Assembly (NCBI RefSeq): GCF_900115775.1
Contig: NZ_FOXS01000004.1
Location: 451,220-515,219 of the forward strand
DNA length: 64,000 bases
Reading direction: 5' to 3'
From: Hymenobacter arizonensis
GTDB lineage: Bacteria > Bacteroidota > Bacteroidia > Cytophagales > Hymenobacteraceae
This document shows positions 1-8,322 of the stretch, in pieces (positions within the stretch are counted from its first letter, which is position 1; every line of letters begins with the position of its first letter). Under the pieces are notes generated by a model. That model saw only the letters and a program-made list of their open reading frames with translations. It had not been told where the DNA came from and did not search any database. The position numbers and the translations under genes were made by a program.

Positions 1-156
1 CGCGGCCAGCGCAGCGCTTAAATCCAGGTTCAGCAACTTGCCATGCGCCAGCGGGCTCTCAAATACGGCCGCGAACAAGGTGCCCTGCTGGGTGGGCACG
101 TCGTCGAGGTACTGCGATTCGCCGCGCACGTGGCGTTGAGGGTCGAGGTGATTCAT
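1..156 (-). CDS. xdhB: Xanthine dehydrogenase molybdopterin-binding subunit, N-terminus only
   Basis: Only the first 52 codons are in the window; the gene continues off the left edge. The start is the ATG whose complement is at 154-156. The peptide opens MNHLDPQRHVRGESQYLDDV, the usual beginning of the large molybdenum-cofactor subunit of xanthine dehydrogenase (the first a/b hammerhead domain). The partner iron-sulfur/FAD subunit lies directly upstream on the same strand, so the pair would form the enzyme that oxidises hypoxanthine and xanthine to urate. The 189 bp between the two genes holds a long hairpin repeat. The assignment rests on the short N-terminus plus the neighbour. Confidence 0.85.
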   Translation of the reverse strand, partial: MNHLDPQRHVRGESQYLDDVPTQQGTLFAAVFESPLAHGKLLNLDLSAALAA

Positions 157-188
157 GGCTTGGGACTTGAATGCCGCGTGTAGTGGAA

Positions 189-320
189 CCTCACCCCCCG
201 GCCCCCTCTCCAAAAAAGAGGGGGAGCCACGGCGGCACGGTTTTAATTCTTGACTGAACGACCGAAACACAAATCGTTAGGCTCCCCCTCTTTTTTGGAG
301 AGGGGGCCGGGGGGGTGAGG
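189..320. repeat. Intergenic inverted repeat, arms of about 40 bp
   Basis: The left arm (189-228) and right arm (280-320) are reverse complements over about 40 bp, apart from one extra G in a G run. Each arm carries a shorter inner hairpin built on a C/T-rich and A-rich stretch. It fills the gap between xdhA and xdhB. It could act as a bidirectional hairpin or RNA processing site, or be a mobile palindromic (REP/MITE-like) unit. No coding potential is seen. Confidence 0.8.
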
Positions 321-345
321 TCCACGCCTGAACGACGGTAATGAT

Positions 346-1869
346 TTAAATTAATTCGCCTGCCTCAATAGCCGGCGCAAACTTCAGAAAATGCGCCAGC
401 AGCAACTGTCGCAACAGCAGTCGCTTATACTCCGCTGTGCCCCTGACATCCGAAATCGGACTGATTTCGCTTTGCATTACCTCATTCGCTGCCACCACCG
501 TTTCGGCCGTGAGCTCGCATCCCACCAGAAATTCGCTGGTGCGCGCCAGGTACAGCGGCACTGGCGCTACACCACCGGCCGAGACACGGGCCGCCTGAAT
601 GAAGCCGCCATCCATGCGCAGCCAGGCCGCCGAATTCACGCTGGCAATGTCCAGGTGGGTGCGCTTCGATACCTTCTCAAAGTTGAAATGGTCGCGTGGG
701 AAGGGAGTAGGGAAGCTGATTTCTATGACCTGCTCCTCGGGTGTCTTTGCCAGCTTTTTGTAGCCCAGGTACAGGTCGGGCAGGGCCAGCTCGCGGGTAA
801 TTCCGGTGGGGTCGGCCAACGTAATGTAGGCCCCGAGCGCCAGGAACATAATAGTCAAGTCGCCAATGGGTGAGCCATTGATGAAGTTGCCGGCTACGGT
901 GCCCATGTTCCGAATAGGAGTGCTCGATACCAGTTTCAGGTACTGCGGCAGCTGGGGCAGCAGGTTGCACATCAGGTCCGAATCCAGCAAGTGGCTGGCT
1001 GTGGTAGCGGCGCCCAGCACCATGCGGCCGGCTATGCCCTCCCGGATGCCGCGGCGCTCGGTTTGGTCAAATACCAGGCGCACTGATTGCTGGCGTAGGT
1101 CTTCGAGACGCTGCACCAGCAGGTCGGTGCCGCCGCCCAGGAGCGGATGCGCGAAGGCGTGGGTAGCGTTGGGCGTGTGGCCATTTTGGCCTTGGGCATG
1201 GCCGCTGGGAGAAGTGGAAACGGTAGCTCCATTGGATGCTGGCGTTGCCGTTCCTTTAGCAGCATCGATGCCGTTGCTTTTGGCCCGCAGGGAAGCCAGC
1301 TTGGCGGGTATGGCCTGAAAATAAGCCGGCACGTATTGCTGCTCGCTGAGCCAGGCTACCGCATTTTGGGTCGGCCGGTCGGCTAGTTGGGCGGTGAGGG
1401 TGGCCGCGGCACGCTCCAAAGATTTGTAACCGGTGCAGCGGCAAATGTTGCCGTCAATAGCCGCAATGGTGTTTTTCTCGGTGGCCGGCTTCTCACTCAG
1501 GCTGTGGCCGGTGAGCGACATCACGAAGCCCACCGTGCAAAAGCCGCACTGCGAGCCGCCTTCGTCCACAATGGCTTTTTGCACCGGCGTGAGCTGGCCG
1601 GCCGCCGCGTTGATGCCTTCCACCGTCACAATGTGCTTGCCGTGGGCATTGCCCAGCGGCGTGAGGCAGCTGGTCATGCTCTGGTAATTCACGGTTTCGC
1701 CGTCGGCATTCAGCTCGCCTACCAGCACGGTGCAGGCGCCGCAGTCGCCCTCGCGGCAGCCAATTTTGGTGCCGGTCAGGTGCTCGTGGTAGCGCACAAA
1801 GTCGAGCAGCGCGCTGGCCTGCGGCTCGTTGGTGCGAATGGGCTGGTCGTTGAGATAAAATTCTATCAT
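346..1869 (-). CDS. xdhA: Xanthine dehydrogenase small subunit ([2Fe-2S] and FAD domains)
   Basis: The protein has 507 residues. It starts with a plant-type [2Fe-2S] domain with cysteines 38, 43, 46 and 68, followed by the second [2Fe-2S] domain with C108, C111, C143 and C145 (motifs CGFC and CRC). The FAD-binding domain follows, with LLGGGTDLL near 243-251 and NMGTVAGNF near 320-330, then the CO dehydrogenase flavoprotein C-terminal domain. In the family this subunit passes electrons from the molybdenum site in XdhB to NAD or oxygen. Residues about 198-238 form an Ala/Thr/Asn/Gly/His-rich low-complexity linker between the iron-sulfur and FAD parts that looks longer than usual. Upstream on the same strand is a guanine deaminase, which makes xanthine, so the set is a purine-degradation operon read guaD-xdhA-xdhB. 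Confidence 0.95.
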   Translation of the reverse strand: MIEFYLNDQPIRTNEPQASALLDFVRYHEHLTGTKIGCREGDCGACTVLVGELNADGETVNYQSMTSCLTPLGNAHGKHIVTVEGINAAAGQLTPVQKAIVDEGGSQCGFCTVGFVMSLTGHSLSEKPATEKNTIAAIDGNICRCTGYKSLERAAATLTAQLADRPTQNAVAWLSEQQYVPAYFQAIPAKLASLRAKSNGIDAAKGTATPASNGATVSTSPSGHAQGQNGHTPNATHAFAHPLLGGGTDLLVQRLEDLRQQSVRLVFDQTERRGIREGIAGRMVLGAATTASHLLDSDLMCNLLPQLPQYLKLVSSTPIRNMGTVAGNFINGSPIGDLTIMFLALGAYITLADPTGITRELALPDLYLGYKKLAKTPEEQVIEISFPTPFPRDHFNFEKVSKRTHLDIASVNSAAWLRMDGGFIQAARVSAGGVAPVPLYLARTSEFLVGCELTAETVVAANEVMQSEISPISDVRGTAEYKRLLLRQLLLAHFLKFAPAIEAGELI

Positions 1870-1890
1870 GAATGAGGTAATGCTAATAAA

Positions 1891-1985
1891 GAACGGTCAT
1901 GTCGAGCGCAGCCGAGACATCTCGCTTAGAAAACTAATTAGTTTAAGCACGCGAGATGTCTCGGCTGCGCTCGACATGACCGTTC
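1891..1985. repeat. Perfect 35-bp inverted repeat between guaD and xdhA
   Basis: The arm 1891-1925 is the exact reverse complement of 1951-1985, with a 25-bp AT-rich loop that is itself partly palindromic (ACTAATTAGT). The transcript would form a very stable hairpin 20 nt downstream of the guanine deaminase stop codon. It resembles the dispersed GTCATGTCGAG-type palindromes of Bacteroidota genomes (recalled, not searched). Confidence 0.85.
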
Positions 1986-2003
1986 AAAAGTCATAGTCAA
2001 CCC

Positions 2004-2480
2004 CTAATAATCCGTTCGCCCTTCTTTCCGTTCCCAGGCCTGAAAGCCGGCCAGGGCCTCCTCGCGCAGCAGTTGCGTCATGGGCAGGCGGCGGGCATCC
2101 ATGGGGCGGTCCAGTTCTTCGTAGATAAACTGGTCGTCGAAGCCAATGGCGGCGGCATCGGCCTTGGTGTTGCCGTAGAACACGCGCCGGGGCCGCGCCC
2201 AATAGATGGCGCCCAGGCACATGGGGCAGGGCTCGCAGCTGGTATAAAGGTCGCAGCCGTCGAGCTGAAACGTGCCCAGCTCCTTGCAGGCCTTCCGGAT
2301 GGCATCGACTTCGGCGTGGCAGGTGGGGTCGTGGGTGCTGGTGACCTGGTTGAAGCCGCGGGCAATGATTTTACCATCTTTTACCACCACTGCCCCAAAC
2401 GGACCGCCGTGCCCGGCCTGCATTTTCTCAATGGACAGGCGAATGGCTTCGCGCATGAATTCGGGGTTGGGAGCTTCCAT
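2004..2480 (-). CDS. guaD: Guanine deaminase (CDA-fold nucleoside deaminase)
   Basis: The protein has 158 residues from the ATG at 2478-2480; a longer frame runs upstream but lacks any recognisable domain, and the family length is about 155. It is a cytidine-deaminase-fold enzyme with the zinc site H55-A-E57 and S-C-E-P-C85-P-M-C88, where E57 is the proton shuttle. It would convert guanine to xanthine and ammonia in the cytoplasm. The C-terminal region, including the final Tyr after GRTD, is like Bacillus-type guanine deaminases, which use the C-terminus in the active site of the partner subunit. The next genes on the strand are xanthine dehydrogenase subunits, which supports guanine rather than another base. 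A tRNA or cytosine deaminase is less likely because of the context. Confidence 0.88.
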   Translation of the reverse strand: MEAPNPEFMREAIRLSIEKMQAGHGGPFGAVVVKDGKIIARGFNQVTSTHDPTCHAEVDAIRKACKELGTFQLDGCDLYTSCEPCPMCLGAIYWARPRRVFYGNTKADAAAIGFDDQFIYEELDRPMDARRLPMTQLLREEALAGFQAWERKEGRTDY

Positions 2481-2623
2481 AGATGTAGGCTTGTAGCGAT
2501 AAGGGAAATTATTCAAAAAACGGGCAACAAAGAACGCCACTTCGCCCCACATCTGGCTTGCCTGCGGCAAGTCGGCCCCGAAAGCAATTTTCGCCAAGTT
2601 GCAACTGCTTTTGGGCTAAGCCC

Positions 2624-3559
2624 TTAGTTGAATAAGTTGGGAAGACGCAGCTGGAAGCCCAGGGAGGGCACCACCGTGACCCCGCTGAAGGAAGTGCTGG
2701 CGCCATTGAGCAAAGCAAATTCCCCATAATTCTGGTAGAACAGCGACACGGCCGGAATTACGTAGAAATACCGGTAGCCCAGCTTCAGGTTCAGGAAGCC
2801 GCCGTAGGAAGAAAAGTCTCGGCTCTGATTGGGTAAGGCCGAAATTCGCTGCCGGTTCAGGTACACGTTGTTTGGGGCAAAGCCGTAGTTCACCCAGCTG
2901 TGCGCATACACCACGCCGTAGCTAATGGCGCCAATCTGCTCCTCGGGTCCGAAGGACTGGCTGAAAATGAGCGGTATCAGCAAGTCGTTGCGCGTGGCCC
3001 GTAGGTTCAGTACCGAGTTGATGTCGGAGAGGAAGGGCAGGCTGGGCAATTTGGCCCGCTGCGTGGCAAACTGCAGGCCGATGCTGGCATACGTAGTGCC
3101 CGACGTGGCTCCCGCCCCCGGGTTTTCGGGCGAGCCGGTGGGCCCCAGTAACTGAAACTGCGCATCGAATACGTGCGAGCCAAACGCGTACTTATAGCCC
3201 GCATCGAGGCGCGGCACAATGCCATAGCGGATGCTCAGGTCGGAAGTAGCCTGCACCGGGTCCAGGATGTAGGCCAGCGCGGCGGCCTGCAGGTTGGTAA
3301 CGGCGCCGTCGTAAATTACAGAGTCTTTGCGAGCGGCTGCCCTGGCCGCGTCTCGCAGGGCCGAGCCGGCCTTGCTGAGCGGGGCCGATGCCACGTTGAA
3401 TCCCGTGTTATAGCCTACCCGGAATTCGCCTTGGGGTGTGACTTTGCCCGTGGCCACAATGGCGCGGGGGGCGGTGCAGGAAGTGGCTAGCAGGAGGGAG
3501 GCAGCCGCCAGCAGGCCGACTGGCTGCCGAAAGAAAAAGTGTAGGAAGGGATTGTTCAT
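2624..3559 (-). CDS. Predicted lipoprotein, beta-rich, unknown function
   Basis: The start chosen is the ATG at 3557-3559, because the next residues form a lipoprotein signal peptide (MNNPFLHFFF... then LLLATSC with lipobox Cys near residue 28). An upstream in-frame start would add 61 residues without any signal. The mature 280 residues have alternating hydrophobic and aromatic residues and end in LRLPNLFN, suggesting an outer-membrane-associated beta structure. I do not recognise a family. It diverges from the glycosyltransferase at 3760, and its stop lies about 140 bp from guaD, so it could share a transcript with the purine genes, though nothing ties it to them functionally. Confidence 0.7.
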   Translation of the reverse strand: MNNPFLHFFFRQPVGLLAAASLLLATSCTAPRAIVATGKVTPQGEFRVGYNTGFNVASAPLSKAGSALRDAARAAARKDSVIYDGAVTNLQAAALAYILDPVQATSDLSIRYGIVPRLDAGYKYAFGSHVFDAQFQLLGPTGSPENPGAGATSGTTYASIGLQFATQRAKLPSLPFLSDINSVLNLRATRNDLLIPLIFSQSFGPEEQIGAISYGVVYAHSWVNYGFAPNNVYLNRQRISALPNQSRDFSSYGGFLNLKLGYRYFYVIPAVSLFYQNYGEFALLNGASTSFSGVTVVPSLGFQLRLPNLFN

Positions 3560-3759
3560 AACAGCAAAGGTTAGCGGTGTGCGGCTAAAAACGAAAATCG
3601 GGCCGAAACAGCTATGCTCAATTCCCCAACCGAAACCAGTATAGCCGCCGCCCAGCCTCGCAAGCTGAACCCATGGCGGAATTTCGGTTATTTGCTGCCC
3701 AATCTTAACATAAACCTCCGCTGGCCCACCGCGCCCCAGCAACTTCCCGGCAACATCAA

Positions 3760-4845
3760 ATGAACATCCTCTACGGAGTGCCCGGCGAGGGCTTAGGCCA
3801 CGCCACCCGCAGCAAAGTCGTTATTGCTCATTTGCTGGCGCAAGGGCACCAGGTATGCGTAGTGAGCAGCAGCCGGGCCTACCACATGCTGGCCGCCGCG
3901 TTTCCGGGGCGGGTGCACGAAATCCGGGGTTTCCACCTGGCCTACCGGGGCCTGGCCGTGAGCAAGGCCCGCACCGCCGTGCTCACCCTGCGCACCGCCC
4001 CCGACGACCTGCGCACCAACTTCGCCAAATACCGGGAATTACTCTGCGATTTCGAGCCCGAATTAATTATTTCCGATTTCGAATCGTTCAGTTATCTATT
4101 CGCGAAAATGCGCCGCCTGCCAATTATCAGCATTGATAACATGCAGATTATCAGTCGCGCCAAATTAGATGTGACGGTGCCCAAATCAGAGCGTGGTAAT
4201 TATAATCTGGCCCAAAATATTGTGCGTGCCAAGCTGCCGCGCAGTCGTCATTATTTCGTTACTACGTTTTTTAATCTGCCCCTGAGTAAGTCCGATACCA
4301 CGCTGGTGCCGCCCATTATTCGCCCCGAAATTCTGGCCGCCAAGCCCACCACCGGCAGCCACGTACTAGTGTACCAATCGGCCACGACGCAGCAGAACCT
4401 AGTGCCGCTACTGCAACAGCTGCCCAACCAGGAATTCCGGGTCTATGGCTTTAACAAAGAAGAAAACCACGGCAACGTGCAGCTCCGCGCCTTCTCCGAG
4501 GCCGGCTTCATTGCTGATTTGGCCAGCTGCCGGGCCGTGGTCACCAACGGCGGCTTCTCGCTGATTTCGGAGGCGGTGTTTCTGCGCAAGCCCATTTGTG
4601 CCATTCCCATTCCGGCGCAGTTCGAGCAGTGGCTCAACGCCGCCGAGGTAGAACAAATGGGTTACGGCCGCCACTTTGCCGCCATCACGGCCGATAACCT
4701 GCGCGCTTTTCTCTACGAGTTGGCCGGGTTTGAAACCGCTCTGGCCGGGTATCAGCAAGACGGCAACGAAGTACTATTTGCCAAGCTCGATAAAGAGTTG
4801 GCAACGCTGTCCAAGAAAACGGAAAAAACTCCCCTCCTCAGTTGA
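3760..4845 (+). CDS. Glycosyltransferase of the MJ1255/MurG-like (GT-B) type
   Basis: The protein has 361 residues with two Rossmann halves. The N-terminus MNILYGVPGEGLGHATRS is the acceptor-side glycine loop seen in MurG/UGT-like enzymes, and residues about 250-280 (VVTNGGFSLISEAVFLRKP) are the donor-side loop of the second domain. It probably transfers a sugar from a nucleotide sugar to a lipid or surface glycan; the substrate cannot be read from the sequence. The last codons (TPLLS-stop) lie inside a hairpin repeat that starts at 4827, so the natural C-terminus may have been replaced when the repeat arrived. It stands alone, with no operon partner downstream. Confidence 0.8.
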   Translation: MNILYGVPGEGLGHATRSKVVIAHLLAQGHQVCVVSSSRAYHMLAAAFPGRVHEIRGFHLAYRGLAVSKARTAVLTLRTAPDDLRTNFAKYRELLCDFEPELIISDFESFSYLFAKMRRLPIISIDNMQIISRAKLDVTVPKSERGNYNLAQNIVRAKLPRSRHYFVTTFFNLPLSKSDTTLVPPIIRPEILAAKPTTGSHVLVYQSATTQQNLVPLLQQLPNQEFRVYGFNKEENHGNVQLRAFSEAGFIADLASCRAVVTNGGFSLISEAVFLRKPICAIPIPAQFEQWLNAAEVEQMGYGRHFAAITADNLRAFLYELAGFETALAGYQQDGNEVLFAKLDKELATLSKKTEKTPLLS

Positions 4846-5005
4846 GGAGGGGATGTTCGAGCCGCAGGCTCGGACGGGGGTGGTTGAACTCGTTGAACGA
4901 TGGACGAACATCGCAGTAATCATGGTTCTACCATCGTTCAACGACTTCAACCACCCCAGCTGACGCTTCGCGCCAGCATCCCCTCCTTAAAAAAGGAGGG
5001 GAGTT
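4827..5005. repeat. Composite inverted repeat downstream of the glycosyltransferase
   Basis: The outer arms (AACTCCCCTCCT at 4827 and its complement ending at 5005) enclose a second pair of about 25 bp (about 4878-4903 against 4931-4956) with a central unpaired loop. The left outer arm also folds on itself (CCCCTCCTCA/TGAGGAGGGG). It contains the stop codon of the preceding gene and fills the gap before the HEAT-repeat gene. It looks like a dispersed palindromic element that could serve as a terminator. Confidence 0.8.
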
Positions 5006-5038
5006 TGTTCTTCTTTTAGCATTTCCTCCGCATCCCGA

Positions 5039-7084
5039 ATGCCCCGTTCCCTTCGCCTGTTGCCGCTGCTGCTCCTGCTAGCTGCCTGCGCCCGCACTCC
5101 CCCCCCCAGCGCCGACCGGGCCAACAAGTACCAAGACGCCACTATCAGGCAAATTGGCACGGCGCAGGATGAACGCAACACCGCCGCGCTGCTGCCCTTC
5201 CTCACCAGCGCCAACCCCACCTACCGGTGCGAGGCGGCCCTGGCTTTTGCCTCGGTACAGGCCCTGGCGGCGGTACCCGCCCTGATTCCGCTGCTGCGCG
5301 ACGCCGATGCCAGCGTGCGCCGCGCCGCCGCCTACGCCCTCGGCCAAACCGGCGACAGCACCGCCGTCGACAGCCTCCGCGTGCGCGTCCTCAAGGAAAA
5401 CGACAATCTGGTGCGGCGCTACGTGCACGAGGCTCTGGGCCGTACCGTCACCCGCAACAGCCTGCCCGAGCTGTGGCGAGTTGAAATTCTGAACGATACC
5501 GCCCGAGCCGCTGCCTTAGCCTGGGGGCTGAATCGGGCGGCCCTGCGCGGCCTCGGCTCGCCCGAAAGCATTCGCCGGGCGGTGCTGGTCTTAAATTCGC
5601 CCAAAATGCCTGCCCGGGCCCGGCTGTTGGCCACGGTGGGCCTGTCGCGCACCCGTGGCCTCGATGCCGACCTAGCCCGCCTGGCCCAGGAAACCTTGTT
5701 GCGACTGGCCACCAAAGACCGTTCGTACGCCGTTCGGGCCGCTGCGGCTTCCACCTTAGGCAAAATTGCAGCTATTGCCACGCCAGCCATTCCCCTCGAG
5801 GCCACGACTGCACCAGCGGCTACTCCGGTTGCCAAATCAGCGGGGAGCCCAGCGGCCGTGCTGGCTCGCCTCGCGGTTAGGGACAATGACTATCGGGTGC
5901 GCCTCAGCGCTATTCGGGCTCTGCCTTTTGGCCCCGACACCTATTCCGACAGCCGCAAAGCGGTGTTTCACGCCCTCAGCCACGACCAGGCCCCGGTGGC
6001 GCTCACGGCCGCCGAATGGCTATTGGCCCATGCCAAAGGAGAGTCGGGCCCGGCCCTGGCCGCCCTGGCCGATGGCAATAAGCAGGCTTCGGCGCGGGTG
6101 CAGGCGGCCCTGCTGCAAGCGGCCGTACGGCACGCCAGCCCCGCCTCCCGGCCCAGCCTCACCGAAACCATCCGGAAACGGTACGCTTCGGCTGCCACGG
6201 TATACGAAAAAGGCTTCCTGCTGCAAGCCCTGGCCGAAGACCCCGCCTCGTTCGACTTTGTGCAGGCCGAAGCCGCCGCGGCCGGGCAATCCCCCGTGGT
6301 GGCGGGCTATGCGCTGGGCGCGCTTTTGGCCATGCGCCGCGCTGCCGAGTTCCCGGCCGCACGCTACCCCGATTTTGCCGCGGCCATGCGCCAGGCCCTG
6401 GCTAGCGGCGACGTAGCTCAAATCGGGGCCGCGGCCGAAGCCATGGCCGACGCCAAGCTGTACCCCGCAGCGCAGGCAGCCGACCTCGCCGCCCTGCGCA
6501 CGGCCCAGGCCAAGTTGCAGCTGCCCCGCGAAATTGAAGCCTGGCAAGGCATTCAGCAAGCCCTCGACAAACTAGAAAAAGCTCCCAAACCCACGCCGTC
6601 GCCCATTTCCACGGCCAGCCAGCACCCCATCGACTGGGCCGTGGTGCAAAGCGTGCCGCTCTACCAGCAAGTGCGCTTGCGCACTTCCAAGGGCATCATC
6701 CTGCTGGAGCTAAAGCCCAACGAAGCGCCCGGCGCTGTGGCCAGCTTCGTCACGCTCGTCGGCCAGAAGTTCTACGACAACCTGTACTTCCACCGCGTGG
6801 TACCCAATTTCGTAGCCCAGGGCGGCGACCCCCGCGGCGACGGCAACGGCAGCGCCCCCTACAACCTGCGCTCCGAATTTGGCGACCTGCACTACGAAGA
6901 AGGCAGCGTGGGCCTGGCATCAGCAGGCAAGGACACCGAAAGCTGCCAGTTCTTCATCAACCATACCGCGACCCCGCACCTGGATGGTCGCTACCCCATT
7001 TTCGCTCAAGTTGTGGGCGGCATGGATGTGGTGCACAAACTCGAAATCGGTGACCAGATTTTAGGCGTGGAACTGGTGAAGTAG
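5039..7084 (+). CDS. Lipoprotein with HEAT repeats and a C-terminal cyclophilin peptidyl-prolyl isomerase domain
   Basis: The protein has 681 residues. The N-terminus is a lipoprotein signal (MPRSLRLLPLLLLLAAC, Cys at 17). Residues about 45-530 are alpha-helical HEAT/PBS-lyase-like repeats (for example PALIPLLRDADASVRRAAAYALG) used for protein binding. Residues about 541-681 are a cyclophilin domain: FHRVVPNFVAQGGDPRGDG, with the catalytic Arg in FHRV, then ESCQFFINH and LDGRYPIFAQVVGGMDVV. It would catalyse cis-trans isomerisation of prolyl bonds in the periplasm, probably anchored to the outer membrane, with the HEAT part holding a client. The start at 5039 places the signal peptide at the N-terminus. 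Base composition matches the neighbours. Confidence 0.9.
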   Translation: MPRSLRLLPLLLLLAACARTPPPSADRANKYQDATIRQIGTAQDERNTAALLPFLTSANPTYRCEAALAFASVQALAAVPALIPLLRDADASVRRAAAYALGQTGDSTAVDSLRVRVLKENDNLVRRYVHEALGRTVTRNSLPELWRVEILNDTARAAALAWGLNRAALRGLGSPESIRRAVLVLNSPKMPARARLLATVGLSRTRGLDADLARLAQETLLRLATKDRSYAVRAAAASTLGKIAAIATPAIPLEATTAPAATPVAKSAGSPAAVLARLAVRDNDYRVRLSAIRALPFGPDTYSDSRKAVFHALSHDQAPVALTAAEWLLAHAKGESGPALAALADGNKQASARVQAALLQAAVRHASPASRPSLTETIRKRYASAATVYEKGFLLQALAEDPASFDFVQAEAAAAGQSPVVAGYALGALLAMRRAAEFPAARYPDFAAAMRQALASGDVAQIGAAAEAMADAKLYPAAQAADLAALRTAQAKLQLPREIEAWQGIQQALDKLEKAPKPTPSPISTASQHPIDWAVVQSVPLYQQVRLRTSKGIILLELKPNEAPGAVASFVTLVGQKFYDNLYFHRVVPNFVAQGGDPRGDGNGSAPYNLRSEFGDLHYEEGSVGLASAGKDTESCQFFINHTATPHLDGRYPIFAQVVGGMDVVHKLEIGDQILGVELVK

Positions 7085-7087
7085 CGG

Positions 7088-7219
7088 AATGTAGCGCGGT
7101 CGTACCCGGAGGGACTTTGTAGTCCGCGTCCCCGGCGGATACCCAAACGACTTGCAATGGGCACTAAAGGCGCAGGGACGCGGACTACAAAGTCCCTCCG
7201 GGTACGACCGCGCTACATT
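7088..7219. repeat. Perfect 44-bp inverted repeat between convergent genes
   Basis: The arms 7088-7131 and 7176-7219 are exact reverse complements around a 44-bp spacer. The element sits between the convergent cyclophilin and aldo/keto reductase genes, where it would work as a two-way terminator. The right arm contains CCGGGTACGACC (7198-7209), 12 bases of the 15-bp block that occurs inside both IS3 transposase genes further on. Confidence 0.85.
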
Positions 7220-7242
7220 TCGCTGCAGCCCACCAATATCTA

Positions 7243-8223
7243 TCACCGATTCACCAGCTTCAGTGCGCCTTCCCCGTAGCGAGCCCCAACAATGGGATGC
7301 GCGGCCAATAACTCCGTGAGCCGCTGCTGGTCGAGGGCAGATAACTCCACTTCTACCGCCGCGGCATTTTCCTCCAGGTATTTCCGGCGCTTGGTGCCCG
7401 GGATGGGAATCAGGTGCTCGTCCTGCGACAGCAGCCACGCCAGGGCCAGCTGCGCTGTGCTGATACCTTTTTCCGTAGCCAGTTGATGCAGGCCCGCCAC
7501 CAGCGGGGCGTTGGCGTCGCCTACTTCTTCGCCAAAGCGGGGCATGCTGCGGCGCAAATCTTTTTCGGCCAGCTGCGGGCCCGGATTGGTGAGCAGGCCG
7601 CGGCCTAGCGGTGAGAAGGGTACCAGGCTCACGCCCAATTTCTGACAGGCCGGTAATATTTCGGCTTCAACATCGCGGGTAAACAGCGAATATTCCGACT
7701 GCAGCGCCGCAATGGGATGCGTGGCTACCGCCCGCCGTAGCGACGTAGCCGAAGCTTCCGACAATCCCAAAAACCGCACTTTCCCGGCCTGCACCAGCGC
7801 CGCCATGGCACCTACCATTTCCTCTACGGGCACGGCTGGGTCGATGCGGTGGGCGTAATACAAGTCGATGGTGTCTATGCCGAGGCGCTGCAGGCTGGCG
7901 TCGCAGGCCGCGGCAATGCGCTCGGGCCGTACATCTACCATGGCTCCGCCTTGCCCGTCGGCCACAAACCCAAACTTGGTGGCCAGGAACACGCGGCTCC
8001 GGTTTGGTACCAGCACCTGTCGCAGCAGCTCTTCATTGGCCCCGAAGCCGTACACATCGGCGGTGTCCCAAAGCGTCACGCCGAGTTCCAGGGCCCGGTG
8101 CAAGGTGGCCACCGCTTCGCGCTCGTCGCTAGGTCCATAGGCGTAGTCTGAAGCCATAGACATACACCCCAGGCCCAGCGCAGATACTTGCTGGCCGGTA
8201 CGGCCCAATTCACGAGTTTTCAT
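7243..8223 (-). CDS. Aldo/keto reductase
   Basis: The protein has 326 residues and the (beta/alpha)8 aldo/keto reductase fold. Visible signatures are MKTRELGRTGQQVSALGLGCMSM at the start, DTADVYG with the catalytic Asp and Tyr near residues 54-58, ATKFGF with the catalytic Lys near 84, YYAHRID with the active-site His near 125, and a C-terminal NADPH-binding segment IPIPGTKRRKYLEEN. It would reduce aldehydes or ketones with NADPH in the cytosol; it resembles the AKR13 group. A divergent TAnnTTTG box lies 20 bp upstream. The substrate is unknown. It is a single-gene unit. Confidence 0.92.
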   Translation of the reverse strand: MKTRELGRTGQQVSALGLGCMSMASDYAYGPSDEREAVATLHRALELGVTLWDTADVYGFGANEELLRQVLVPNRSRVFLATKFGFVADGQGGAMVDVRPERIAAACDASLQRLGIDTIDLYYAHRIDPAVPVEEMVGAMAALVQAGKVRFLGLSEASATSLRRAVATHPIAALQSEYSLFTRDVEAEILPACQKLGVSLVPFSPLGRGLLTNPGPQLAEKDLRRSMPRFGEEVGDANAPLVAGLHQLATEKGISTAQLALAWLLSQDEHLIPIPGTKRRKYLEENAAAVEVELSALDQQRLTELLAAHPIVGARYGEGALKLVNR

Positions 8224-8242
8224 ATGGAAAAGATTGTTTTTA

Positions 8243-8250
8243 CAAACCTA
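8243..8250 (-). promoter_or_regulatory. Bacteroidota -7 box candidate for the aldo/keto reductase
   Basis: On the minus strand the octamer is TAGGTTTG, which matches TAnnTTTG, 20 bp before the start codon. A TTTG lies 23 bp further upstream (8274-8277), near the usual place of the -33 element. The match is to a short degenerate motif. Confidence 0.4.
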
Positions 8251-8262
8251 ATTACACAAAAT

Positions 8263-8298
8263 CGTCCGTCCTGCAAAGCGCACTTCGCGGGACGGACG
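8263..8298. terminator. Hairpin after the cupin gene
   Basis: CGTCCGTCC (8263-8271) and GGACGGACG (8290-8298) form a 9-bp stem, with further pairing inside the loop. Read on the minus strand it follows the cupin stop codon and is trailed by ATTTT, so a weak terminator is plausible. It also overlaps the promoter region of the aldo/keto reductase. Confidence 0.45.
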
Positions 8299-8322
8299 AC
8301 TAAATCAAACGCACCGGAGGTT

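Noticed and set aside
189..320. CRISPR-like array from repeated intergenic sequences
   Set aside because: There are only paired inverted arms, without regularly spaced direct repeats or cas genes.
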